A stretch of 13,199 nt of DNA from RI-92 sp037384645 (GCA_037384645.1 JARRNT010000058.1:1-13199); one strand, 5' to 3'; counted from the stretch's first letter, positions 1 through 7,261 are shown. Notes: generated by a model not told the origin, from the sequence alone. Numbers and translations: made by a program.

Positions 1-581
1 TAAAATATGCGAATGCTCACTGATGGGCAATCTATCACCAGTCCGGTAACGATGCAAAACCAATTACATTATTTTATTAAGGTAATCTCCCGCCCGGCTT
101 CACGCTTTGACAGTTCCCTGTTTCAGTTATTTCTACCCGTCATACCCTGACAGACAAACCATGCCGCTCAAGATAATCCGATGGGACTCATCAGGCCATG
201 TGCTTCGCTGTAAATAGGCATTACTGAGCTGCATAAAATTTGATGGGCTTATAAAAACGTCTTGAATACGAGCATTCCAGGCGGCCCAGGCCTGGCACAG
301 CTTAAGCAGTCCACCATGCACCACGAAGATGTAATTTTATATAAAAATTAGTGCGTTAGAATGAAAAACTAATCTCTTCTCTAGATAGATTGTGCTGACT
401 AGTGCAATCAAATAATGAAAACCGGAGTAAGCTTGCGGGACAATGCTTGCATCGCCCAGTGCACGAGCCGATGAAATTGAACCTGGATTTTCATTTCCAG
501 TCAAAACAAACTCATGCCTGGGAAGGTATACTTCACGCACACATACTGAAAGATTGTTACATTTTGTGACTTTTTCGTGAT
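1..581. other. Intergenic stretch with no recognised gene
   Basis: About 580 bases without a gene I can support. Two short minus-strand reading frames exist (133-324, 63 codons; 337-540, 67 codons). Neither resembles a family I know, has a convincing ribosome binding site, or shows clear coding character. The right half is markedly AT-rich compared with the genes to its right. I see no tRNA, CRISPR repeat or transposase signature. It could contain the end of a gene lying mainly to the left of the window, or degraded sequence. Confidence 0.4.
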
Positions 582-623
582 GTGTGTGTGATATTTTTTT
601 ATGTTAATACACTAAGTTGGCGT

Positions 624-651
624 TTGCACATTCGCCCTGTGGGCAGTGCAA
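624..651. promoter_or_regulatory. Nested inverted repeat upstream of bufA (candidate operator)
   Basis: Outer arms TTGCAC (624-629) and GTGCAA (646-651) enclose inner arms GCCC (634-637) and GGGC (641-644). The centre lies about 50 bp upstream of the start site predicted from the -10 at 679-684, where an activator would bind. It could instead form a short RNA hairpin if transcription starts further upstream. Regulator unknown. Confidence 0.35.
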
Positions 652-657
652 CAACAA

Positions 658-684
658 TTACATTTATTAAGTACTTGGTATACT
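658..684 (+). promoter_or_regulatory. Candidate sigma-70 promoter of the buf operon
   Basis: An extended -10 (TGG then TATACT, 679-684) is preceded by a poor -35 candidate TTACAT (658-663) with a short 15-base spacer. The predicted start near 691 would give a leader of about 22 nt holding the AAGGAG ribosome binding site at 702-707. The weak -35 fits activator dependence. I saw no ECF-type GGAACC/GTATAA motif here. Confidence 0.4.
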
Positions 685-713
685 TTCAAACCTCAAACAA
701 CAAGGAGTTCATC

Positions 714-977
714 ATGAAGACCAAAAATAGACTATCTACTGTTGCCATGGCAGCTACCGCGGCGGCACTGTTTTCAACCATGCCGATGACTGCAGCCCAC
801 GCCGAATCTGCCAAGGTGCACTGCTACGGTGTCAACAAGTGCAAAGGTCAGAATGACTGCAAGACTGCCAAAAACAGCTGCAAGGGCATGGGTTCCTGTG
901 CAGGTCAGGGCTTCAAGGCCATGAGCAAGGCCGAATGCAAGAAAGAAGGCGGTTCTGTCGGTAAGCCGAAGAAATAA
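714..977 (+). CDS. bufA2: BufA2-type bufferin precursor (secreted Cys-rich metallophore RiPP)
   Basis: An 87-residue precursor. Residues 1-30 form a Sec signal peptide (basic KTKNR start, Ala-rich core, probable cleavage after AHA at 28-30). The mature part of about 57 residues is Lys/Gly-rich with six cysteines at 37, 43, 49, 56, 62 and 75. The first five are spaced 6, 6, 7 and 6, in blocks such as HCYGVNKC and QNDC, the pattern I associate with BufA2 bufferins. Members of the family are modified at cysteines by an MNIO enzyme, exported, and bind copper in the periplasm; the genes for that enzyme and its partner follow directly. The start at 714 is fixed by AAGGAG (702-707) six bases upstream and by the signal peptide; an in-frame start at 582 would add an implausible 44-residue extension. 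Copper as ligand is inferred from family and context, not visible here. Confidence 0.9.
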   Translation: MKTKNRLSTVAMAATAAALFSTMPMTAAHAESAKVHCYGVNKCKGQNDCKTAKNSCKGMGSCAGQGFKAMSKAECKKEGGSVGKPKK

Positions 978-993
978 CTGTCTCAAACGCAAA

Positions 994-1026
994 ACACCGG
1001 TACCCGTTTTCGACGGGTGCCGGTGT
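994..1026 (+). promoter_or_regulatory. Intercistronic hairpin between bufA and bufB
   Basis: Arms ACACCGGTACCCGT (994-1007) and ACGGGTGCCGGTGT (1013-1026) pair over 14 positions with one T-G wobble around a 5-base loop. No T-run follows; the next bases are ATGCTCTTAGG. This is therefore not a canonical intrinsic terminator. It more likely protects the 3' end of a bufA transcript or attenuates read-through, giving far more precursor than enzyme, as is common in RiPP operons. That role is inferred. Confidence 0.7.
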
Positions 1027-1057
1027 ATGCTCTTAGGTCGTACATCAGGAGCCCCAT

Positions 1058-1909
1058 ATGTCAGCAAGCGATATTAGTCCGCGTCCCTATCTTGGCTACG
1101 GTCTCGGCCTGCGCACGGATCATTACGAGGACGTGCTGACACAGAAACCTGAGGTAGACTGGTTCGAAATCCTTTCCGAGAATTATATGGTCGAGGGTGG
1201 CAAGCCACTGTATTACCTCGACAGTATTCGTGAACATTACCCCATGGTCATGCACGGTGTATCCATGTCCATTGGCAGTGTCGAACCTCTCAATATGGAT
1301 TACCTGCGCCAGTTAAAAGCACTGATGCAACGGGTAGAACCGATGTGGATATCGGATCATCTGTGCTGGACCGGCGTCGATGGTATTAACCTGCATGACC
1401 TCATGCCCATGCCCTACACCGAGGAAGCGATTGAGCATATTTGTGAGCGGGTTAGCCAGGTACAGGATTTTCTGGGGCGCCGCATGCTACTGGAAAATGT
1501 TTCCAGTTACCTGACTTATAGTGACTCGCAACTCAGCGAATGGGAATTTCTCAGCGAGGTCGCACAACGCGCCGATTGCCTGATACTTCTCGACATCAAT
1601 AACATCTATGTCAGTGCTTACAATCATCAGTTTGATCCATTGACTTATCTGAACGCCATACCGATTGATCGGGTATACCAGTTCCACCTGGCAGGCCACA
1701 CCCAGGAAAAAGATCTGATTATCGACACTCATGATCAACCCATCGTCGATCCCGTATTCGAACTCTATGCCCATGCCGTCGCACGCTTTGGCAAGGTTTC
1801 CACCATGATCGAACGCGATGACAATATTCCGCCCCTGTCGGAATTGCTGGATGAACTGGCTCGAGTACGAACCATTGGCGAACAGCAACTGAAGCAACAC
1901 GTCGCATGA
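1058..1909 (+). CDS. bufB: BufB, MNIO-family (DUF692) bufferin-maturing enzyme
   Basis: A 283-residue DUF692 protein of typical length, belonging to the multinuclear non-heme iron-dependent oxidative enzymes that modify precursor cysteines with O2. The TIM-barrel metal ligands expected for the family are visible: H66 (MHGVSMSIGS), D100-H101 (ISDHLCW), H113 (LHDLMPMPYT), E146-N147 (LLENVSSYL), D179 with N181-N182 (LLDINNIYVSAYNH), H210 and H214 (FHLAGH), D223 and H225 (DTHDQPI), and E252 and D254 (IERDDNIP). No ligand block looks damaged. The start has AGGAG (1047-1051) six bases upstream, and the 3' end overlaps bufC by ATGA, implying translational coupling. Its substrate should be the neighbouring precursor; which cysteines it modifies cannot be read from the sequence. 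Confidence 0.93.
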   Translation: MSASDISPRPYLGYGLGLRTDHYEDVLTQKPEVDWFEILSENYMVEGGKPLYYLDSIREHYPMVMHGVSMSIGSVEPLNMDYLRQLKALMQRVEPMWISDHLCWTGVDGINLHDLMPMPYTEEAIEHICERVSQVQDFLGRRMLLENVSSYLTYSDSQLSEWEFLSEVAQRADCLILLDINNIYVSAYNHQFDPLTYLNAIPIDRVYQFHLAGHTQEKDLIIDTHDQPIVDPVFELYAHAVARFGKVSTMIERDDNIPPLSELLDELARVRTIGEQQLKQHVA

Positions 1910-2691
1910 GTCAGCTCGCGCAATTACAACACCGTTTTCAGGCTTATGTGATGGAAAACCAGAACGGTCAGGCCCCCGCCTGGGTTAGTGCTACAGGTCG
2001 TGCTGACCCGGCCTTGCAGATTTCGGTTTACACCCACGCCTATCGCTCACGCTTGCAGGAAGCCCTCGCTGAAGACTATCCCGCCGTTAATGCAGCAATT
2101 GGCGATGATGCATTTAGCGAGTTACTGGACGCCTATATTCAACACTTTCCATCGCGCTATTTCAGTCTGCGCGAATTTGGTCAGGATTTTTCCGGTTTTC
2201 TTGCCCAGCACCCAATTCAGCATGAGCAACCCTGGCTGGCGGAACTGGCTGCCTTTGAATGGACATTACGCAGCGCCTTCGACGCCGCCGACGCACCCCG
2301 CCTGACTGAACAGGAGCTGACCACGATTGCCCCTACAGACTGGCCCTCACTGCGATTCGTCGCCCACCCGTCCCTGCGCTTTAGCCACGTAAACTGGAAT
2401 ATTGCCGCAATCTGGAAATGCATGGTGGCAGAGCCGCCGGAAGAAATTACGGCGGAAGCGGCGCCTGCCTGTGTCTGGCTGATTTGGCGCGACGAGGAAA
2501 TGATTACCCGTTATTGTTCGCTGGAACAGGATGAAGAGCGCGCACTCGCCTGTTTATGTGCCGGTGGCGACTTCGACGAAGTATGCCAGACACTGACGGC
2601 CTTTCATGACGAGGCCGATGTGCCCTTGCGCGCGGCCGGTTTGCTGAAAAACTGGATAGGCCAGGGCCTCCTGAGCGAACTACTCTCCTGA
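1906..2691 (+). CDS. bufC: BufC, DUF2063-family partner of the MNIO enzyme
   Basis: A 261-residue protein with the DUF2063 (HvfC/BufC N-terminal) domain in roughly the first 100 residues. The typical block runs from YRSRLQEALAEDYPAV through DDAFSELLDAYI to SLREFGQDFSGFL. The C-terminal half is the less conserved region usual for BufC. These proteins bind the precursor's signal/leader region and present it to the MNIO enzyme. The ATG at 1906 overlaps the bufB stop (ATGA), so the two are co-translated. Length is normal. The stop codon at 2689-2691 is followed, in the same reading frame and with no spacer, by the remnant of an unrelated GH13 gene, so the operon's downstream side is a recombination scar. 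A DoxX-like bufD, often the fourth gene of such operons, is absent from the window. Confidence 0.9.
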   Translation: MSQLAQLQHRFQAYVMENQNGQAPAWVSATGRADPALQISVYTHAYRSRLQEALAEDYPAVNAAIGDDAFSELLDAYIQHFPSRYFSLREFGQDFSGFLAQHPIQHEQPWLAELAAFEWTLRSAFDAADAPRLTEQELTTIAPTDWPSLRFVAHPSLRFSHVNWNIAAIWKCMVAEPPEEITAEAAPACVWLIWRDEEMITRYCSLEQDEERALACLCAGGDFDEVCQTLTAFHDEADVPLRAAGLLKNWIGQGLLSELLS

Positions 2692-3082
2692 TTACGTCGC
2701 GCCCGCGTTGCCAATAGCCTGTTACTCACGGCACTCGGTATCCCCATGCTGTTCATGGGACAGGAATTTCTCGAAGATAAATTCTGGAGCGACAGTCCTG
2801 ACACCAACGCCCTGATCTGGTGGGACGGCCTGCACCAGGATCAGTCCATGGCTGATCACCTGAGTTGTATGCAGACCCTGACAAACTTACGCAGTCGGCA
2901 TCCGGCCCTGCCTGGAAGTGTTTAACAGCGACTATTTCGATTACCTGCCCAATCCACGTGTCGCGGGTAATCGTGGCAACATCCAGGCGCAGTTGTTACC
3001 CATGCATGGTCTGCCCTGCTCTGCCAGTCTGGTGATTCCAGCCAATAGTCTGCTGGTGTTTGCTCGCGATAGAGGTGATTAA
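2692..3082 (+). pseudogene. Remnant of a GH13 glucan-branching-enzyme-like gene (C-terminal part)
   Basis: Two out-of-frame pieces read like the end of an alpha-amylase-family branching enzyme. The first (about 2692-2925) reads RRARVANSLLLTALG, then IPMLFMGQEFLEDKFWSD, ALIWWDGL and LRSRHPALPG, and stops at TAA 2923-2925. The second, shifted by +1 (about 2912-3082), reads LEVFNSDYFDYLPNP, then RVAGNRGNI, PMHGLP and VIPANSLLVFARDRGD, and ends at TAA 3080-3082. In intact relatives, as I recall them, about 50 residues of beta-strand sequence separate these parts, so an internal deletion has occurred. The catalytic barrel and N-terminus are missing, and there is no start codon or ribosome binding site. 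The family call rests on remembered motifs. A single sequencing error could not explain both the missing N-terminus and the internal gap. Confidence 0.8.
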
Positions 3083-3083
3083 C

Positions 3084-3126
3084 GCCGATACCGGCACGGT
3101 GTTATCCACACCGCGACAGTATCGGC
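3084..3126. terminator. Imperfect hairpin after the desaturase gene and GH13 remnant
   Basis: Outer arms GCCGATAC (3084-3091) and GTATCGGC (3119-3126) pair perfectly. An inner GGTGT/ACACC pairing extends the stem with mismatches in between. It lies between the remnant's stop and the 3' end of the minus-strand desaturase gene. Neither strand has a clear T-run after it, so it is at best a weak terminator or an RNA 3'-end stabiliser. Confidence 0.35.
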
Positions 3127-3146
3127 ATTTGCATAAACTTCCTGGC

Positions 3147-4331
3147 TCAGGCAGCTTGCAGGGTATAACTGCGCAGATGGGCGGCAAAATCCTGCAGCGC
3201 CTGGATGCCTGTCTTCTCGGCATCGTGACACCACTGTTGCAGACGCTCCACGCGCCGGGCCTGGTTGTTAGCGGAGTGCTGCCACAATTCCTTGAGTTGT
3301 TGCTTGAAGTGGTACACCGTCTCCAGTGTCTTGCTGTGTTTGAGCGCATCATTCAGCGCCTGCATGGATGAACTATCCAGCTTGATATCTTCACGGGTCA
3401 TGAGTTTACGCACGCGTCGGAATAATTTTCCGACATACCCATCCGCGCTGCGGCGTTCATGCTTGATTACCGGCTTCACCACTTTGCGACCGTATAACTT
3501 CATGATGTAGAAGCGATGCCGGATCACGGCGCGCACGGTCTCGATATCGATCATGTGTTTGCCATCCACAGTCTGGATCTTGGCCGCCAGCTTTTTCACC
3601 TTGGCCAGTCCGAAGATTTCCAGCAGGCGGATATAAAACCAGCCGATATCCAGTTCCCACCATTTATTAGAAAGGCGCGCAGAGTGCGGGTGGGCATGGT
3701 GATTGTTATGCAATTCCTCGCCACCGATAAACAGACCCCAGGGACTGATATTGCGGGAAGCATCCTGCGTTTCGAAATTGCGATAGCCCCAGAAATGACC
3801 GATGCCATTGATGACACCGGCCGCCCAGACCGGGATCCAGATCATCTGCACGGCAAAAATGGTAATACCGATGGCACCAAATAACGCCACATCCAGCAAC
3901 AACATCAAGGTAATCCCATAGAAAGGATGGCGCGCGTATAGCTTGCGTTCCAGCCAGTCGTCTGGCGTACCCTGGCCGTATTTCTCCAGGGTTTCCGGGT
4001 TCCTGGCCTCGGCACGATACAACTCGGTGCCTTCCAATAATAGTTTTTTGATACCAAACACCTGGGGGCTATGAGGGTCTTCCTCGGTTTCACACTTGGC
4101 GTGATGCTTGCGATGGACCGCCACCCATTGCTTGGTGACCATGCTGGTGGTCAGCCACAACCAGAAGCGAAAAAAGTGACTGGCAACCGGATGAAGTTGC
4201 AGGGCGTTATGTGATTGATGCCGGTGCAGAAAAATCGTCACACTGGCGATGGTAATCTGGGTCAGGATCACGGTCACAATAACCAGTTCCCAACCGGACA
4301 AATTCAACAATCCGTTACTCAGTATATGCAT
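3147..4331 (-). CDS. desA: DesA-type delta-9 acyl-lipid/acyl-CoA desaturase
   Basis: A 394-residue membrane di-iron fatty acid desaturase. All three histidine boxes are present: HRHQSH (36-41), HRKHH (73-77) and HNNHH (208-212). The additional ligand region GHFWGYRN around H179 is also there. Hydrophobic segments lie near residues 14-35, 53-65 and 140-175, as in this fold. The length and the charged C-terminal tail (about 240-394) match the aerobic DesA desaturases of Pseudomonas-like bacteria, which introduce a delta-9 double bond into saturated chains of membrane lipids. The start codon reads ATG CAT ATA with only a weak purine-rich GAGAGAG upstream. The 69-bp gap to rhlE is AT-rich and contains TATACTATAAA on the minus strand without a good -35, so the gene may be co-transcribed with rhlE. 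Pairing with a helicase that is often cold-induced would suit cold adaptation (inference). Confidence 0.9.
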   Translation of the reverse strand: MHILSNGLLNLSGWELVIVTVILTQITIASVTIFLHRHQSHNALQLHPVASHFFRFWLWLTTSMVTKQWVAVHRKHHAKCETEEDPHSPQVFGIKKLLLEGTELYRAEARNPETLEKYGQGTPDDWLERKLYARHPFYGITLMLLLDVALFGAIGITIFAVQMIWIPVWAAGVINGIGHFWGYRNFETQDASRNISPWGLFIGGEELHNNHHAHPHSARLSNKWWELDIGWFYIRLLEIFGLAKVKKLAAKIQTVDGKHMIDIETVRAVIRHRFYIMKLYGRKVVKPVIKHERRSADGYVGKLFRRVRKLMTREDIKLDSSSMQALNDALKHSKTLETVYHFKQQLKELWQHSANNQARRVERLQQWCHDAEKTGIQALQDFAAHLRSYTLQAA

Positions 4332-4400
4332 TGTTCTGACTCTCTCATTTTATTGAGGTAATACTTTTTTATAGTATATAACCTGTCGGGCGAATAGGCA

Positions 4401-5672
4401 TCACGCAGCCCGTCGGCGGCGGCCTCCCCGTTGTTTATGGCGGTTGTCACCACCTGAACTTGAGCGCTGCTGACCCTTATTGCGAGCCCGGCCGTGGTTT
4501 GCCTGGGGTTTACGAATCGGCTCGGGCTTAATCGTGGGATCGGGCTCGAACCCGTCAATGACCAATTTTGGGATTTCGCGTTTGATCAGGCGCTCGATGT
4601 CACGCAATAACTTGTGCTCATCGACGCAGACCAGGGAGATGGCGACCCCCTCCATGCCGGCCCGGCCGGTACGGCCAATCCGGTGCACATAATCTTCCGC
4701 CACATTCGGCAGGTCGAAATTCACCACGTGTGGCAGCTGCTGGATATCAAGCCCGCGGGCCGCGATATCGGTTGCCACCAGCACCCGTACCCGGCCTGAT
4801 TTGAAATCGGTCAGGGCCCGGGTCCGGGCGCCCTGGCTTTTGTTCCCGTGGATGGCTGCCGCTGAAATACCATCACGTTCGAGCTGATCGGCCAGGCGGT
4901 TCGCGCCGTGCTTGGTGCGGGTAAATACCAGCACCTGTTGCCAGTTCTGACTGCCCACCAGGTAGGCCAGTAGCTCACGCTTGCGTTCCCGATCCACCGG
5001 GTGGATAAGCTGTTCCACACGTTCAGCCGTGGTATTTTGCCGTGCCACTTCGATCAATGCCGGCTTGTGCAACAGGCCCTTTGCCAGTTGCTTGATATCG
5101 TCGGAAAAGGTGGCCGAAAACAACAGGTTCTGACGTTGTTTTGGCAACAGTTTCAGGATCTTGCGGATATCATGGATAAATCCCATATCGAGCATGCGAT
5201 CGGCCTCGTCCAGCACCAGAATTTCCACGTTGGACAAGTCCAGCGTCCCCTGCGCTACGTGATCGAGCAGGCGACCGGGGGTGGCCACCAGGACATCGAC
5301 ACCTTTACGCAACTTACTGATTTGCGGATTAATACTGACGCCACCGAAGATCACGGCTGAGTGCAGACGCAGGTATTTGCCGTATTTACGCACGCTTTCA
5401 CCCACCTGTGCCGCCAGTTCACGTGTAGGGGTCAGGACCAGGGCACGTGCCGTTTGTGGCTTCAGCCTGGTCTTGTGAGCGGCGAGACGCTGCAACATTG
5501 GCAGACTGAAACCGGCCGTTTTACCGGTTCCGGTCTGGGCGCCAGCCAGAATATCCCGTCCGTCCAGAATGACGGGGATTGCCTGGGTTTGTATGGGGGT
5601 GGCCTGGGTATAGCCATTTTCTTGGATAGCACGAAGCAATTCGGCTGACAAGCCGAGGGATTCGAATGACAT
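4401..5672 (-). CDS. rhlE: RhlE-type DEAD-box ATP-dependent RNA helicase
   Basis: A 423-residue RNA helicase with both RecA-like domains intact. Visible motifs are the Q motif (GYTQATPIQTQAIP, 20-33), motif I AQTGTGKT (45-52), Ia PTRELA (82-87), Ib TPGR (131-134), II DEAD (155-158), III SAT (186-188), V ATDIAARGLD and VI HRIGRTGRAG near residue 330. The C-terminal tail of about 50 residues is basic, rich in Arg, Gly and Gln, and ends in GGRRRRAA, as in RhlE proteins that act on structured RNA, ribosome assembly intermediates or the degradosome. The Met start gives the family's usual MSFESLGLS opening, although the Shine-Dalgarno is weak and distant. It is preceded by a good promoter and about 155 nt of leader, hinting at post-transcriptional control. 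desA follows 69 bp downstream. Confidence 0.95.
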   Translation of the reverse strand: MSFESLGLSAELLRAIQENGYTQATPIQTQAIPVILDGRDILAGAQTGTGKTAGFSLPMLQRLAAHKTRLKPQTARALVLTPTRELAAQVGESVRKYGKYLRLHSAVIFGGVSINPQISKLRKGVDVLVATPGRLLDHVAQGTLDLSNVEILVLDEADRMLDMGFIHDIRKILKLLPKQRQNLLFSATFSDDIKQLAKGLLHKPALIEVARQNTTAERVEQLIHPVDRERKRELLAYLVGSQNWQQVLVFTRTKHGANRLADQLERDGISAAAIHGNKSQGARTRALTDFKSGRVRVLVATDIAARGLDIQQLPHVVNFDLPNVAEDYVHRIGRTGRAGMEGVAISLVCVDEHKLLRDIERLIKREIPKLVIDGFEPDPTIKPEPIRKPQANHGRARNKGQQRSSSGGDNRHKQRGGRRRRAA

Positions 5673-5835
5673 GTGGAATGATTGCCTTTTAAAGGTTCAG
5701 GTTACCGCCTGCCCGGGTCACGACCCGAGACGGTCCAGGAGGAAACAAATTCTGTTTTATTCGGGGAATACCGTAGAGCAAACCGCGAAAAGAGACACAG
5801 ACCGACGTGTGTCCGATGAAATGTATCTGAGGCGG

Positions 5836-5863
5836 AATATAGCAGAAATCAAGCTGCAATCAA
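5836..5863 (-). promoter_or_regulatory. Sigma-70 promoter of rhlE
   Basis: On the minus strand, -35 TTGATT (5858-5863), a 16-base spacer, and an extended -10 TGC-TATATT (hexamer 5836-5841). The predicted start near 5829 leaves about 155 nt before the rhlE ATG. That leader contains a small hairpin (GACACA 5794-5799 with TGTGTC 5808-5813). Confidence 0.65.
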
Positions 5864-5900
5864 TAAATACGCAGCTCCGCCGACCCGGCCGGTATCACGG

Positions 5901-7259
5901 TCAAGCCGGGTTCAGCATTTGCCGGTATTCATCCTCAAAGAAGAAGGCCTTCTCGCCAGAAAGCGGTTGCAGCTGGTCCAGCCATCGCGCCTCGGGATCA
6001 TACTTGGCGAAAAATGGCCGTTGTACCCAATCCGGGTTACGGGCCTGGATGAAACGCAGGACGAACGCCTGCTCCCCGGCGACCTCGGTGACGCCCTGGA
6101 TTTCCACTTTGCCCGGACCAGCACTCATGGACGGACCGCGCGCGGTGCGCCCCAGCCCCGAGACCTGTTTCATGGCGCCCCGGTAGATGGCCCAGGCCTG
6201 CGCCAGAGGCAGCTCGAAATATTGACGGGCACCGGTGTCGCGTTCGACAAACATATAATAAGGTGTCATACCCAGCCGCACCTGGTTTCGCCACATGCGC
6301 GCCCAGACCTGGGGATCATCATTGATATGCCGTAACAATGGCGCCTGGGTCCGGATCACCGCCCCCGTGGCCCGCACGCGCTTGATCGCCTCGCGGGCAA
6401 TATCGGTCTCCATTTCGCGCCAGTGGTTATAGTGCGCCATGATAGCGACGTGCTTACCTGATGCCACCAGCCGCTCAAGCAGGCGCAGGACCTCGTCGGC
6501 GTCGGGGTCAGTCACATAACGTTGTGGCCAGAAGGTCAGTGACTTGGTGCCGATCCGAATCGTCTGCACATGATCAAATTTGCTCGACAACAGCGGTTCC
6601 AGGTAGGTCGTCAGGTGCGAGGCCTTCATCACCATGGGATCCCCGCCCGTGACCAGCAGATCACTGATGCTGGGATGGCCCAGCAGGTAGCGGTGGAGCT
6701 GGTCGGCCTCTTTAGCGGCAAAACGTAATTCCTTGTCACCCACGAACTGCGCCCAACGGAAACAGAAACTGCAATAACTGTGGCAAACCTGGCCCTGGCT
6801 GGGGAAAAACAGCAGGGTTTCACGGTATTTGTGCTGCATGCCCTGCATCACTTCCTCCCCCAGTCGTGGTACGTTCAGCACCTGCTGGCCTGCCGGGTGA
6901 GGATTGAGCTGCTGGCGTATCGCCATGGCTGTTTGCTTGATACGTTGCTTGTCTTCGCTGGCCAGCGCATCCGCCATTTGCGCAAAGTGCGCGTCGGACA
7001 GCATGCCTTTTTGCGGAAAGGTCAGCTGAAAAATCGGGTCACCGGGGATGTTGTCCCAGTCGATTAACTCGTCAATCACATAGTGATTCACCCGGAACGG
7101 CAGGACATTGGCGACAACCCGCATATCGAAGCGTTGTGCCGCTGTAAGCTTCTGTAACGGGGCGATCTTGTCCAGTTGACGCTCGGTATAAACCTGAAAA
7201 TCGGTATTTTCCGTTAATCGGGCATCAAGCTTGTGCTGCAGGTTAGTAATCTTGGACAT
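5901..7259 (-). CDS. KamA-family radical SAM aminomutase (substrate probably not lysine)
   Basis: A 452-residue PLP-dependent radical SAM protein. It has the N-terminal NPHPAGQ block (119-125), the CHSYCSFC cluster motif binding the 4Fe-4S (C159, C163, C166), TGGDP (204-208) and the SAGPGK region. K384 should be the PLP lysine and R168, two residues after C166, the substrate-carboxylate anchor. Comparison from memory with clostridial lysine 2,3-aminomutase (D293, D330, K337) gives exactly equal spacing. In that alignment both residues that hold lysine's side-chain amine are replaced, by R340 and S377. It is much longer than EpmB, the ~340-residue EF-P lysine aminomutase, and no epmA, efp or beta-lysine acetyltransferase gene is present. 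A role in making a beta-amino acid or modifying another substrate is open. Ribosome binding site AAGGGG lies 6-7 bases upstream. The gene is minus-strand, opposite the sigma operon. Confidence 0.85.
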   Translation of the reverse strand: MSKITNLQHKLDARLTENTDFQVYTERQLDKIAPLQKLTAAQRFDMRVVANVLPFRVNHYVIDELIDWDNIPGDPIFQLTFPQKGMLSDAHFAQMADALASEDKQRIKQTAMAIRQQLNPHPAGQQVLNVPRLGEEVMQGMQHKYRETLLFFPSQGQVCHSYCSFCFRWAQFVGDKELRFAAKEADQLHRYLLGHPSISDLLVTGGDPMVMKASHLTTYLEPLLSSKFDHVQTIRIGTKSLTFWPQRYVTDPDADEVLRLLERLVASGKHVAIMAHYNHWREMETDIAREAIKRVRATGAVIRTQAPLLRHINDDPQVWARMWRNQVRLGMTPYYMFVERDTGARQYFELPLAQAWAIYRGAMKQVSGLGRTARGPSMSAGPGKVEIQGVTEVAGEQAFVLRFIQARNPDWVQRPFFAKYDPEARWLDQLQPLSGEKAFFFEDEYRQMLNPA

Positions 7260-7261
7260 AG

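Noticed and set aside
133..540. Two minus-strand frames of 63 and 67 codons as small genes
   Set aside because: There is no family resemblance, no convincing ribosome binding site and no neighbouring partner; they are short enough to arise by chance in AT-rich DNA.
582..713. In-frame 44-codon extension of bufA upstream of 714
   Set aside because: It would bury the signal peptide behind unrelated residues, and AAGGAG at 702-707 clearly serves the ATG at 714.
3147..4331. Plus-strand frames within the desaturase and helicase regions as genes
   Set aside because: They are antisense shadows of well-supported minus-strand genes and have no motifs of their own.
5883..5911. ACCCGGC/GCCGGGT repeat at the aminomutase stop as a terminator
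   Set aside because: The 15-base loop includes the stop codon and no T-run follows on the minus strand; it is probably incidental.
5901..7259. Assignment as EpmB (EF-P lysine aminomutase)
   Set aside because: It is over 100 residues longer than EpmB and is not next to efp or epmA; the side-chain pocket residues also argue against lysine.
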